NCBI GenBank assembly: GCA_028278345.1
Contig: JANQEL010000252.1
Coordinates: 1-37,011, forward strand
Reading direction: 5' to 3'
DNA: 37,011 nt
From: Myxococcota bacterium
Lineage (GTDB): Bacteria > Myxococcota_A > UBA9160 > UBA4427
Position numbers and translations under genes: made by a program. Position 1 is the stretch's first letter, and every line of letters starts with the position of its first letter. The notes beneath the pieces were generated by a model that saw only the letters and a list, made by a program, of their open reading frames with translations, did no database searches and was not told the DNA's origin. Positions 16,154-25,522 of this stretch are shown here, piece after piece.

Positions 16154-16777
16154 ATGGAGAGTCTCGAGGGGATCCGATTCCTGGTCACCGGCGCGGCGAG
16201 CCCGATCGGCTCGGCGCTGCTCGAGGAGTTCGCACGCGGCGGGGCGTCGCTACTTGCCGCCGACGCGGACGAGGATGAACTCGACGCAGCGATCGCCCGG
16301 TTGGCCGAGCCCGATGACGTATTCAGCCATGTGCTGGAAGGCGACGACGTCGTGTCGTGGTGGGACCTCACGAACCTGGTGGCCGCCTACTTCCACTGCC
16401 TGAACGTCTTCATCCACATCGCGAGACCGCTTCCCGAAGTTCCGGTGCGCGCGCTTCGGCCCGATGCGCTGGGCGCCGCAATGTCGGCAACCGTCGAGTC
16501 GTTCATCACCGCCATCGCCCGCCTCGAGAAGTACCTCGTCGAGGCCGCCCGCGAAGACCGGTTCGGGGCCTACGCGGTCATCGTCGTTCCGTTCGACTCG
16601 CGCCCGTCGGTGCCGGGTTCTCTTTGCCTCGCGTCGGCGACCGAGTACGCGGACGCACTGACGCGCGCGTACCGAGGGGCGGATCTCGATATCCGCGTTC
16701 ATGCCATTTCCGCCGACCGCGACAAGCCGAGCGAGGTGATCGCCACGCTCGCTCGCGTACTCAGCCCGGTCGACTAG
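16154..16777 (+). CDS. Degenerate short-chain dehydrogenase-like protein
   Basis: A 207-residue protein that starts like an SDR Rossmann fold: FLVTGAASPIGSALLEEFARGGASLLAADAD (TGxxxxIG, residues 12-19, then an acidic residue at the end of beta-2). The features needed for catalysis are missing. The NNAG region reads IHIARPL, and no YxxxK follows a catalytic Ser; the equivalent region reads VIVVPFDS. It is also shorter than typical SDRs (about 250). It may bind a nucleotide without oxidoreductase activity or be a diverged remnant, but it is intact with normal codon use. It is divergent from the AraC gene and followed 64 bp later by the MOSC gene. Confidence 0.7.
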   Translation: MESLEGIRFLVTGAASPIGSALLEEFARGGASLLAADADEDELDAAIARLAEPDDVFSHVLEGDDVVSWWDLTNLVAAYFHCLNVFIHIARPLPEVPVRALRPDALGAAMSATVESFITAIARLEKYLVEAAREDRFGAYAVIVVPFDSRPSVPGSLCLASATEYADALTRAYRGADLDIRVHAISADRDKPSEVIATLARVLSPVD

Positions 16778-16841
16778 CGGCCGTTCTCGTCTCACGACCC
16801 GAAGCCACCGCGTTCCCGGGTCCGTCCAAGGGAGAAACAAG

Positions 16842-17690
16842 ATGAATCAGCGAATCCGCGTCCGAGAACTCAGCATGTTTCCGGTCAAGGGGTGCCAGGC
16901 AACCCGCGTCGAAGAGGCCGTGATCACGAAGGCGGGTTTCGCCGACGACCGGTTGTTCTCGATGCTCGAGCCCGATGGCGTGCCGCTCGACCAGATCAAG
17001 GCACCGCAGCTCGGCGGGCTGGGAGTGCAATGGGATCGCGAAACCAGCCGCTTGAAGTTCGTGCACCCCGAGAAAGGCGATTTCGAGCACACCCGGCGGA
17101 GTTCGGGCGAGACCGCTGCGGGCAACTACGTACTCGACCACTTCGAAGTGACCGACCAGGGTGACGAAGTCGCGGGCTGGCTCTCCGATGTCGTCGGCCG
17201 AGAGGTTCGCCTCGTCACCACCGATAGACCGTGGAAGGTGAACCTGCCGCATCCCGACTTCGTGAGGCTCCACGAAACCGACAAGTCACGCTTCTACCCG
17301 GTCTCGCCCATCTCGATCAGCAACGTCGCGTCGCTCGATGCGTTGAACGCCCGTCTCGAGACACCCGTCCCGATGAACCGCTTCCGGATGAACATCGTGA
17401 TCGAAGGCCTCGATGCGTGGGACGAGGAGCGGATCGACACCGTCGGCTCAGACGCCCTGGAACTCCAGGGAGTGACGGTGGCCGAGCGCTGCATCATCGT
17501 CACGACCGATCAACAGACGGGTGAACGCAAGAAGTCCGACCTCCTGCGTGAGCTGGGCCGGTTCCACCGGCGCCCCAAGGGCGAACGCTTCGGAAGTGGT
17601 CTCGTGTTCGGGACCTATCTCACGGTCGCTCGAGAGGGCGTCGTCAAGGTCGGCGACGAACTCGACGTCACACTGAAGCCGGCCCGTTAG
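16842..17690 (+). CDS. MOSC domain-containing protein
   Basis: A 282-residue protein with an N-terminal MOSC beta-barrel (about 5-95, beginning LSMFPVKGCQ) and a C-terminal MOSC domain (about 130-280). The MOSC part contains RFRMNIVIEG and ERCIIVTTDQQTGERK, with the conserved Cys that in YcbX and mARC proteins binds the molybdenum cofactor. Related proteins reduce N-hydroxylated compounds with a partner reductase. GGGAGAAAC lies just upstream of ATG 16842. It follows the SDR-like gene, and both are probably under the divergent AraC regulator. No electron-transfer domain is fused. The stop overlaps that of hemL by 4 bp. Confidence 0.88.
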   Translation: MNQRIRVRELSMFPVKGCQATRVEEAVITKAGFADDRLFSMLEPDGVPLDQIKAPQLGGLGVQWDRETSRLKFVHPEKGDFEHTRRSSGETAAGNYVLDHFEVTDQGDEVAGWLSDVVGREVRLVTTDRPWKVNLPHPDFVRLHETDKSRFYPVSPISISNVASLDALNARLETPVPMNRFRMNIVIEGLDAWDEERIDTVGSDALELQGVTVAERCIIVTTDQQTGERKKSDLLRELGRFHRRPKGERFGSGLVFGTYLTVAREGVVKVGDELDVTLKPAR

Positions 17691-18979
17691 ACGGAAGCGG
17701 CGGCCTCGAAGGCGCCGCGCGCCACCTCGATCGTCTGCGCGATGTCGGCCTCGCTGTGCGCGGTCGAGACGAAGCCCGCCTCGAAGGCCGAGGGGGCGAG
17801 GTAGACGCCGCCTTCGAGCATCGTGGCAAAGAAGCGCACGAAGCGCTCCTGGTTGGCCTTTTTCGCGTCGGCGAAGTTCACCACCGGGCCCGGGTGGAAG
17901 AAGAAGCCCAGCATGCCACCGGCGAAACCCGTGCAGAACTCGACGCCCGCGCCGCGCGCCGCATCGGCCAGGCCAGTCGTGAGTTGCTCCGCGCGCTTCG
18001 CAAGCCGCGTGTAGACCCCGCGGCGTTGCAACAGGCGAAGCGTCGCGAGCCCCGCCGCCATCGCAAGCGGGTTCCCCGAGAGCGTCCCGGCCTGGTAGAC
18101 GTCGCCTTCGGGCGCGATGCGCTCCATCAGGTCGCGACGTCCGCCATAGGCCGCGGCCGGCATGCCACCACCGACGACCTTGCCGAGACACGTGAGATCG
18201 GGCGTGACTCCGAAGAGCGTCTGCGCACAACCCGCGTGAACGCGGAAGCCCGTCATCACTTCGTCGAAGATCAGGATCGCGCCGTGCTGCGTGCACAGCT
18301 CGCGAAGGCCTTCGAGGAAACCCTCCTGGGGCGGAACGAAACCCATGTTGCCCGCGATCGGTTCGACGATCACGCAGGCGAGATCGTCGCCCCAACGCTT
18401 GAACGCCTCGACCACGGCTTCGAGGTCGTTGAAGGGGGCCTGCACGGTGAGCTCGGTCATCGCCTTGGGAACACCGGGAGAACCCGGGATGCCCAGCGTT
18501 GCCACACCGCTCCCCGCGCCGACCAGCAGGCCATCGCTATGGCCGTGATAACAACCCTCGAACTTGAGGATGCGATCGCGACCCGTGACGCCGCGCGCGA
18601 GCCGAATCGCCGAGAGCGTGGCCTCGGTGCCACTGCTCACCATGCGCACCTTCTCGATGCTCGGAACGATCTTGCGGACCTCTTCGGCGAGTTCGATCTC
18701 GATCTCGGTGGGCGCACCGAAGCTCGTGCCTTCGCGCAGGGTCTCGCGCAGGGCCTGCAACACCTTGGGGTTCGCGTGGCCGACGATCAGCGGCCCCCAC
18801 GAACCCACATAGTCGATGTACTCGTTGCCATCGACGTCGAAGATGCGACTCCCCTTGCCGCGCGCGATGAAGGGCGGGGTGCCCCCCACCGAGCCGTAGG
18901 CGCGAACGGGCGAGTTCACGCCGCCCGGAATCGACTGCAGGGCGCGCTCGAGCAGCGCGCGGGAACGATCGAGCGTCAT
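17687..18979 (-). CDS. hemL: Glutamate-1-semialdehyde 2,1-aminomutase
   Basis: A PLP enzyme that converts glutamate-1-semialdehyde to 5-aminolevulinate in the C5 route of tetrapyrrole synthesis. The 430-residue protein begins MTLDRSRALLERALQSIPGGVNSPVRAYG. It has GSSGTEA-like VSSGTEAT (115-121, PLP phosphate), FDEVMTGFR (238-246) and the PLP lysine in CLGKVVGGGMP (Lys267). I chose ATG 18979, preceded by GGGAGAGG, over the in-frame ATG at 18994, whose extra residues are unlike the family. It follows gyrA by 27 bp and is probably in the same transcript. It converges with the MOSC gene. Confidence 0.96.
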   Translation of the reverse strand: MTLDRSRALLERALQSIPGGVNSPVRAYGSVGGTPPFIARGKGSRIFDVDGNEYIDYVGSWGPLIVGHANPKVLQALRETLREGTSFGAPTEIEIELAEEVRKIVPSIEKVRMVSSGTEATLSAIRLARGVTGRDRILKFEGCYHGHSDGLLVGAGSGVATLGIPGSPGVPKAMTELTVQAPFNDLEAVVEAFKRWGDDLACVIVEPIAGNMGFVPPQEGFLEGLRELCTQHGAILIFDEVMTGFRVHAGCAQTLFGVTPDLTCLGKVVGGGMPAAAYGGRRDLMERIAPEGDVYQAGTLSGNPLAMAAGLATLRLLQRRGVYTRLAKRAEQLTTGLADAARGAGVEFCTGFAGGMLGFFFHPGPVVNFADAKKANQERFVRFFATMLEGGVYLAPSAFEAGFVSTAHSEADIAQTIEVARGAFEAAASV

Positions 18980-19006
18980 CGCCACCTCTCCCATCGAACG
19001 GGTTGC

Positions 19007-21508
19007 TCAGTCGTTGTTGTTGTCGACGGTGCTCTCGACCAGGCGCTCGACGGAGACGATCTCTTCGCCGGGGTCGAGGTTCATCACGCGCACGCCCTGG
19101 GTCGCGCGACCCATCGTCGAGATGGTGTCGACCGGGCAGCGCAGCACCTTGCCGCCGCTGGTGATCAGCATGATCTCGTCGCTGTCGACCACCTGTTCGA
19201 CGCCCACGACCTCGCCGTTTCGCTCGTTGGCGCGGATGCCGATGATCCCCTGACCGCCGCGCTTCTGGATGCGGTAGTCGTCGAGGGGGGTGCGCTTGCC
19301 GTAGCCGTTGCGGGTGACGGTGAGGATCGAGGCGCCGGGGGAGAGGATCTCCATCCCGACGACGCGATCGCCGCTGCCGAGCGCGATGCCGCGCACACCA
19401 CCCGCACTGCGCCCCATCGGGCGTACGTCGCTCTCGGGGAAGCGGATCGACTTGCCGCCGCTCGTCGCGATGATGACTTCGTTCTCGCCGTTGGTGCGGC
19501 CGGCTCCGATCAGCTCGTCGTCATCGCTCAAGTTGATCGCGATGATGCCCGCGCGCCGCGGGTTCGCGAACTGCGAGAGCGCCGTCTTCTTGATCGACCC
19601 GTTGCGCGTACTGAGCAGGATGTAGTCGCCATCGACGTCGTTGAAGTCGCGCACCGGCAGCATGGTCTGCACCACTTCGTCCGGCTGCAGGTTGAGCACG
19701 TTGACGATCGCCTTGCCCTTCGCCGCGCGCCCGAGCTGGGGAAGGGCATGGACCTTGATCCAGTGCACGCGCCCCTTGTTCGTGAAGAAGAGCACGTAGG
19801 CGTGGGTCGAGGCGATGAAGAGGTGGCGCACGAAATCTTCGTCGCGCGTCGCCATGCCCCGCGAACCCTTGCCGCCGCGCCGCTGCGCGCGGTACTGGGT
19901 GATCGGGTTGCGCTTGATGTATCCGAGGTGAGAGAGGGTGACGACCATGTCCTCTTCCACGATCAGGTCTTCGTTGCTGATGCCCTCGATGGCACCCACG
20001 ATCTCGGTGCGGCGGTCGTCACCGTACTTCTCCGTGACCTCTTCGATCTCTTCGACGACGACGTCGAGGATCTTGGCGTCGCTGCCGAGCAGCTCCTTGA
20101 GATCCGCGATCTTCTGTCGCAGCTCGGCGAGTTCTTCGAGGATCTTGTCGCGCTCCATCTGGGTGAGCGCGCGCAGGCGCATCTCGAGGATCGCCTGGGC
20201 CTGCCGCTCGCTCAGCGCGAAGCGCGTCATGAGTTCGTTGCGCGCGTCGTTCGCCGTCGCGCTCGCGCGGATCAGCGCGATGATCTCGTCGAGGTTGTCG
20301 AGGGCGATCTCGAAGCCTTCGAGGATGTGGGCTCGCGCTTCCGCCTGGGCGAGGTCGTAGATCGCGCGGCGGATCACCACTTCGCGGCGGAAGCTGATGA
20401 AGTGGTTCATGCACTGCTGGATGGGCAGCGTCTCGGGGCGACCGTTCACCAGGGCGAGCAGGTTCACGCCGAAGGTGGTCTGCAGGGGCGTCATCTTGAA
20501 GAGCTGGTTCAGGATGACGTCGCGGTTCGCGTCGCGGCGCAGCTCGACCACGATCCGCATGCCTTCGCGCGAGCTCTCGTCGCGCAGATCGGTGATGCCT
20601 TCGACGCGCCCTTCGCGCACCAGGTCCGCCATGCGTTCGAGCAGGGCGCTCTTGTTCACCTGGTAGGGGATCTCGGTGACCACGATGCGTTCGCCGCGCT
20701 TGGTCTCCTCGAACTCGGTGCGCGCCCGGAGCGTCAGGTGGCCGCGACCGCTCTGGTAGTAGCTGCGCACGCCGTCCGTGCCGCAAAGCAGGGCACCCGT
20801 TGGAAAGTCGGGGCCGGGCAGGCGCTCGATGATTTCGTCGACGGGGCAGTTCGGGTGACGCGCCTGATGGATCAGCGCCGCGCCGAGCTCGCGCAGGTTG
20901 TGGGGCGGGATGTTGGTCGCCATGCCAACCGCGATGCCCGAAGAACCGTTGGCGAGCAGGTTCGGGAGCCGCGCCGGCAGCACGATGGGCTCTTCCATCT
21001 GCCCGTCGAAGTTGGGCTGGAAGTCGACCGTCTCGCGATCGATGTCGCGCAGCATCTCCTGCGCCAGGGCCGCGAGCCGGGCTTCGGTGTAGCGGTAGGC
21101 CGCGGCGGGATCGCCGTCGATCGACCCGAAATTCCCCTGGCCGTCGACGAGCGGGTACCGGAGCGAGAACTCCTGCGCCATGCGGACCATCGAGTCGTAG
21201 ACCGCGGAGTCGCCGTGGGGGTGGTAGTGCTTCAGCACCTCGCCCACGACACCGGCGCTCTTGCTGTAGCGCCGGTTCGGAAGCAGGCCTTCCTGCTGCA
21301 TCGCGTAGAGGATGCGGCGGTGCACCGGCTTCAAGCCGTCGCGCACATCGGGCAGCGCGCGGCTGATGATCACGCTCATCGAGTAGGCGAGGAAGGAGCT
21401 CCTCACCTCGTCTTCGATATTGATCGGCGTCAGGTTGCCGTCACCCGGCGGCGTGCCGCCGCCTTCGGGTTCTTCGTACTCGTTCGGTGCGTTGGGATCG
21501 TCGCTCAC
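19007..21508 (-). CDS. gyrA: DNA gyrase subunit A
   Basis: The breakage-reunion subunit of DNA gyrase. The 833-residue protein has a somewhat long acidic N-terminus (1-28), then the winged-helix domain with the active tyrosine in AAAYRYTEARL (Tyr140). The quinolone-resistance region reads HPHGDSAVYDSMVRMAQ with Ser101 and Asp105, the residues of quinolone-sensitive enzymes. A coiled coil follows (about 380-500). The C-terminal beta-pinwheel carries the GyrA box QRRGGKG, which marks it as GyrA rather than ParC, and the tail is acidic. It lies 21 bp downstream of gyrB. Confidence 0.98.
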   Translation of the reverse strand: MSDDPNAPNEYEEPEGGGTPPGDGNLTPINIEDEVRSSFLAYSMSVIISRALPDVRDGLKPVHRRILYAMQQEGLLPNRRYSKSAGVVGEVLKHYHPHGDSAVYDSMVRMAQEFSLRYPLVDGQGNFGSIDGDPAAAYRYTEARLAALAQEMLRDIDRETVDFQPNFDGQMEEPIVLPARLPNLLANGSSGIAVGMATNIPPHNLRELGAALIHQARHPNCPVDEIIERLPGPDFPTGALLCGTDGVRSYYQSGRGHLTLRARTEFEETKRGERIVVTEIPYQVNKSALLERMADLVREGRVEGITDLRDESSREGMRIVVELRRDANRDVILNQLFKMTPLQTTFGVNLLALVNGRPETLPIQQCMNHFISFRREVVIRRAIYDLAQAEARAHILEGFEIALDNLDEIIALIRASATANDARNELMTRFALSERQAQAILEMRLRALTQMERDKILEELAELRQKIADLKELLGSDAKILDVVVEEIEEVTEKYGDDRRTEIVGAIEGISNEDLIVEEDMVVTLSHLGYIKRNPITQYRAQRRGGKGSRGMATRDEDFVRHLFIASTHAYVLFFTNKGRVHWIKVHALPQLGRAAKGKAIVNVLNLQPDEVVQTMLPVRDFNDVDGDYILLSTRNGSIKKTALSQFANPRRAGIIAINLSDDDELIGAGRTNGENEVIIATSGGKSIRFPESDVRPMGRSAGGVRGIALGSGDRVVGMEILSPGASILTVTRNGYGKRTPLDDYRIQKRGGQGIIGIRANERNGEVVGVEQVVDSDEIMLITSGGKVLRCPVDTISTMGRATQGVRVMNLDPGEEIVSVERLVESTVDNNND

Positions 21509-21529
21509 GGGATCCTCGGCCTCACAAAT

Positions 21530-23968
21530 CTAGACGTCGAGGTTCTCGACGTTCAGCGCGTTGTCTTCGATGAAGCGGCGGCGCGGTTCGACGACGTCGC
21601 CCATCAGGGTGGTGAAGACCTCGTCGGCCTCGACCGCGTCGTCGACGCGCACCTGGCACAGCACGCGGTTTTCGGGGTTCATCGTGGTTTCGGCGAGCTG
21701 CTCGGGGTTCATCTCGCCGAGGCCCTTGTAGCGCTGGATCGAGATGCCCTTGCGGCCGATGTCGAGCACGGCTTCGAGCAGCACTTCGGCGCCGTCGTAG
21801 CTCTCGACGACGGCGTCTTCGCCTTCGCCGACTTCGAGGTGATACGGCGCCGGTGCGATCTCGTTGATCTCGCGATGCAGGCGCGTCAGACGATGCATGT
21901 CGTTGCCCGACATGAGTTCGCTGTCGACCACGAGGCGATGCTCGACGCCGGAGCGCCGCGTCGCTGCCACGAGCCGCGCGGCCCCTTCGCCGTTGCCGCC
22001 CTCAGTGCTGAACTCGATGTGTTCGGCTTCGGGGTCGATCTTCGCGAACTCGGCCTGGATCTTCGGCGCGACTACGCTCATCAGCGTTTCCGGATTGGTG
22101 AGTTCGTCGTCTTCCGAATAGCCGGCGCGCACCAGCGCATTCACCACACGCTCGTCGTACATCCGTACGGCGAAGCGATCGAGGCCCTTCTTGTACTCGC
22201 TCGCGCGTTCGAAGATGGCGGCCAGGTCGTCACTCGAGATCGGATTCCCGCCGGCCGTCACCTGCGCGCTCTCGAGGGCGAGGTCGAGCAGGTAGGTCTC
22301 GAGGGCGGGTTCGTCCTTGAGGTAGACGACCTTCTTCTTGCGCTGGGCGCGGAAGAGCGGCGGCTGGGCGATGTAGAGGTATCCCTCTTCGATCAGCCCG
22401 CGCATCTGTCGGTAGAAGAAGGTGAGCAGCAGGGTGCGGATGTGACTGCCGTCGACATCGGCGTCCGTCATGATGACGACTTTGTGGTAGCGCGCCTTGC
22501 TGGCGTCGAAATCCGGGCCGATGCCGCAGCCCAGCGCCGCGATGATGGCCTGGATCTCGGCGCTCGCGAGCATGCGATCGAGGCGCGCGCGTTCGACGTT
22601 CAGGATCTTGCCGCGGATGGGCAGGATGGCCTGGGTCTCGCGCGAGCGACCCTGCTTCGCGGTGCCGCCCGCCGAATCGCCCTCGACGATGAAGAGTTCG
22701 CACTTCTCGGGATCGCGCTCCTGGCAGTCGGCGAGCTTGCCCGGCAGGCTGAAGTCGGCGAGAGCGCCCTTGCGTCGCGCCAGATCGCGCGCCTTGCGGG
22801 CCGCCTCACGCGCCTTCGCGGCCTCGACCATCTTGGCCACGATCGGCTTCGAAATGCGCGGGTTCTCTTCGAGGAAGCTCGAGAGCTCGGCGTACACGAT
22901 GCCTTCGACGATGCCGCGTACCTCGCTCGTGCCGAGCTTCGCCTTCGTCTGCCCTTCGAACTCGGGCTGCGGGAGCTTCACCGAGACGACGGCCGTGAGG
23001 CCTTCGCGAAGATCATCACCCGAGACGCTTTCGGGCTGACCCTTGTTGCCCTTCGCCTGGCTCGCCAGATAGCGGTTGATCGTGCGCGTGAGCGCCGTGC
23101 GGAAGCCGACGAGGTGGCTCCCGCCTTCGACCGTGTTGATATTGTTGGCGAACGAGAAGACGCTCTCGTTGTAGGAGTCGTTGTACTGCAGCGCGATCTC
23201 GACGGTGACGGGCACGGTGCGGCCGTGATCGTCGAAGGTGCGCTCGCCCGAGATGTAGATCGTCTCGTCGTGGAGCGGCGTCTTGTTCTTGTTGAGATGC
23301 TCGACGAAAGAACGGATGCCGCCCTCGTAACAGAAGTCGTGCTTCTTGTCGTCGCGCTCGTCGACGATCAGGATGCGCACGCCCGCATTCAGGAAGGAGA
23401 GTTCGCGCAGGCGCTGGGAGAGAACGTCGAAGGAGAAGTCGACGGAAGGGAAGATCTGAGAGTCGGGGCTGAACTTGATCTGGGTGCCCGTCTCGTCGGT
23501 ATCGCCGATCTTTTCGAGGGGACAGGTGGCGAAGCCGCGTTCGTACTTCTGGTGCCAGACATGCCCCTGGCGCTTGATCGTGAGCTCGAGGTGCGTCGAG
23601 AGTGCGTTCACGACCGAGATGCCGACGCCGTGGAGACCGCCGGAAACCTTGTAGCTGCTCTCGTCGAACTTGCCGCCGGCGTGGAGGGTGGTGAGCACGA
23701 CCTCGGCCGCAGAGCGATCTTCAGAGGGGTGTGTATCGACCGGAATGCCGCGTCCATCGTCTTGAATGCTCACACTGCCATCGGCGTGCAGGGTGATCTC
23801 GATCTCCTTGCAGAAGCCCGCCAGCGCTTCGTCGATCGAGTTGTCGACGACCTCGTAGACGAGGTGATGCAGGCCGGCGGGGCCCGTCGTTCCGATGTAC
23901 ATGGCCGGTCGCTTGCGAACCGGCTCGAGGCCTTCGAGAACCTCGATCGAACTGGCGTCGTAGGTCAC
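21530..23968 (-). CDS. gyrB: DNA gyrase subunit B
   Basis: The ATPase subunit of gyrase. The 812-residue protein has the GHKL ATPase site (EVVDNSIDEA with Glu39 and Asn43, DDGRGIPVD, and GGLHGVGISVV), a transducer domain, and the TOPRIM metal site (EGDSAGG, and DADVDGSHI). It also has the long insert in the C-terminal half typical of Gram-negative GyrB and absent from the 640-residue Gram-positive form. The C-terminus has the YKGLGEM motif and RRRFIEDNA. The start is GTG 23968 with a weak SD (GGGAAA). It is followed by gyrA and preceded by a 423-bp gap after dnaN. Confidence 0.98.
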   Translation of the reverse strand: MTYDASSIEVLEGLEPVRKRPAMYIGTTGPAGLHHLVYEVVDNSIDEALAGFCKEIEITLHADGSVSIQDDGRGIPVDTHPSEDRSAAEVVLTTLHAGGKFDESSYKVSGGLHGVGISVVNALSTHLELTIKRQGHVWHQKYERGFATCPLEKIGDTDETGTQIKFSPDSQIFPSVDFSFDVLSQRLRELSFLNAGVRILIVDERDDKKHDFCYEGGIRSFVEHLNKNKTPLHDETIYISGERTFDDHGRTVPVTVEIALQYNDSYNESVFSFANNINTVEGGSHLVGFRTALTRTINRYLASQAKGNKGQPESVSGDDLREGLTAVVSVKLPQPEFEGQTKAKLGTSEVRGIVEGIVYAELSSFLEENPRISKPIVAKMVEAAKAREAARKARDLARRKGALADFSLPGKLADCQERDPEKCELFIVEGDSAGGTAKQGRSRETQAILPIRGKILNVERARLDRMLASAEIQAIIAALGCGIGPDFDASKARYHKVVIMTDADVDGSHIRTLLLTFFYRQMRGLIEEGYLYIAQPPLFRAQRKKKVVYLKDEPALETYLLDLALESAQVTAGGNPISSDDLAAIFERASEYKKGLDRFAVRMYDERVVNALVRAGYSEDDELTNPETLMSVVAPKIQAEFAKIDPEAEHIEFSTEGGNGEGAARLVAATRRSGVEHRLVVDSELMSGNDMHRLTRLHREINEIAPAPYHLEVGEGEDAVVESYDGAEVLLEAVLDIGRKGISIQRYKGLGEMNPEQLAETTMNPENRVLCQVRVDDAVEADEVFTTLMGDVVEPRRRFIEDNALNVENLDV

Positions 23969-24391
23969 GCGTGTGTTTCCCGGTGTTCTTGTTTCTCTAT
24001 ATGTCGAGTTGGTTTTCGACGAGGCTTCGACGCTTCATCGCTGCGTCTCTTCACTGTCTTGCGACTCTTGTGACGCAGCTCGGGCACTGTCGATCGGGCA
24101 TCGGATCGTTCGATCCAGCGGGGTGGGCACGCTGTCTACCCGGCGTCCTGTCCGGTGTCGGTACCGGGGTTTCCGGTCGGCCGACTCGGCCGCAGAGGCG
24201 GCGGCCAACGAGCAGGGTAGTGAAACGGTAAGTCTGCGTAAAGACTCTAGGAACGTCGATTTTGATGCGGCGCGGCGAGGGCTCGGGAAGGGCCCCCGCG
24301 CGGCCCCGATTCGAGGCCCATCGACGACCCGAAAAGAGCCGTGTCCGGCCGCTCGATCCACCCCGAGAATCCGCCCGCTGGGGCCGCCCGA
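23969..24391. other. gyrB-dnaN intergenic region
   Basis: This 423-bp gap has no plausible gene on either strand. It must hold the gyrB promoter and possibly the end of the dnaN transcript. A small inverted repeat (AGTCT/AGACT near 24232-24248) is visible. I see no clear terminator or -35/-10 pair. Confidence 0.4.
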
Positions 24392-25522
24392 TCAGACCCG
24401 CATGGGCATCACGACTGCGAGGGTGTCGTCGTCGTCGGTCGGCACGAACTGCGCCGGGGCGAGTTCGTTCTGGAGGCCAAAGCGGACCTCCTTCGCCTTC
24501 AGGGTCGAAAGCGCGTCGAGCAGGTACTTGGCGTTGAAGCCGATCGCGAGATCCTCGCCCGCATAGTCGATATCGAGCTCTTCGCGCGCGTCGCCGAGAT
24601 CGGGGTTGTTCGAGCTGATGGTGAGGCGGCCATCCGAGAACTCGAGCTTCACCGCCTTGCTGCGCTCACTGCTGAGCAACGCGACCCGTCGCAGCGCCTT
24701 GCTGAGTTCCTCGCTGGGGATCACCACATTCTTCTCGATCTTCTTCGGCAGCACCTGGCTGTAGTTCGGGAAGTCGCCTTCGATCAGGCGCATCACGAGC
24801 GTCACGGCGCCCTTGCGCGCCAGGCCATTGTTGCCCTCGAAGGCGAGATCGATCTCGTCGGCGTCGTCTTCGTCGATCAGCTTCTTGAGTTCACCGAGAC
24901 CCTTGCGCGGGATAATGACCCCGTTGTCGAGGCCGAGGCTGTCATCCGAAAGCGTGCGGTCGACGGTGGCCAGGCGGTGGCCGTCGGTGGCCACCATGCG
25001 AATGCGTCCAGGCTCGTCGAGAACCTCGAAATAGACGCCGTTGAGATTGTACCGGGTCTCGTCCACCGAAGCGGCGTACATCGTGCGTTCGATCATCAGG
25101 CCGAGCGTTGGCGCTGCAACGCTTGCCGTCTTCTCGGGAGTGAAACTCGGAAGCGTCGGATACTCCTCGGTCGAGGTGCCTGCGAGGGTGAAGTTGCTGC
25201 GCGCGCATTGGATCTCGAGGTACGCGTTCGCCGTCGCTTCGAGGTGGATGTCTTCGTCGGGAAGTTCGCGCACGATCTCGAAGAGCTTCTTCGCCGAAAC
25301 CGTGACGCCACCGGCCGTCTTCACATCGGCTTCGTGGTTGCTCTGGATCCCGACTTCGAGATCGGTCGCTGCGAGTTGGAGGCCGCCTGGTTGTTTGCCC
25401 TTACCCTTGGTCGCTTCGATCAACACGTTGGCGAGAATCGGCATCGAGTTGCGTTTCTCCACGATGCTCTGAAGGCGTGAAAGACCGGTTTGAAGCTCGC
25501 CTTTGTTGATCGAAAGTTTCAT
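24392..25522 (-). CDS. dnaN: DNA polymerase III beta clamp
   Basis: The sliding clamp that tethers DNA polymerase III to DNA. The 376-residue protein shows the three-domain pattern: SIVEKRNSMPILANVLIEA in domain 1, VDETRYNLNGVYFE and ATDGHRLA in domain 2, and a C-terminus ending VVMPMRV, the usual clamp ending. I chose ATG 25522, giving MKLSINKGEL, over a TTG two codons upstream. dnaA, usually directly upstream, is absent here. The gene is divergent from rpmH and its upstream region is the putative origin gap. Confidence 0.97.
   Translation of the reverse strand: MKLSINKGELQTGLSRLQSIVEKRNSMPILANVLIEATKGKGKQPGGLQLAATDLEVGIQSNHEADVKTAGGVTVSAKKLFEIVRELPDEDIHLEATANAYLEIQCARSNFTLAGTSTEEYPTLPSFTPEKTASVAAPTLGLMIERTMYAASVDETRYNLNGVYFEVLDEPGRIRMVATDGHRLATVDRTLSDDSLGLDNGVIIPRKGLGELKKLIDEDDADEIDLAFEGNNGLARKGAVTLVMRLIEGDFPNYSQVLPKKIEKNVVIPSEELSKALRRVALLSSERSKAVKLEFSDGRLTISSNNPDLGDAREELDIDYAGEDLAIGFNAKYLLDALSTLKAKEVRFGLQNELAPAQFVPTDDDDTLAVVMPMRV

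Noticed and set aside
17756..24073. A 2105-codon open frame on the plus strand
   Set aside because: It lies antisense to hemL, gyrA and gyrB, which are unmistakable. It is a shadow of their high-GC codon bias, with a composition rich in Asp, Val, Ala and Arg and no recognisable domain.
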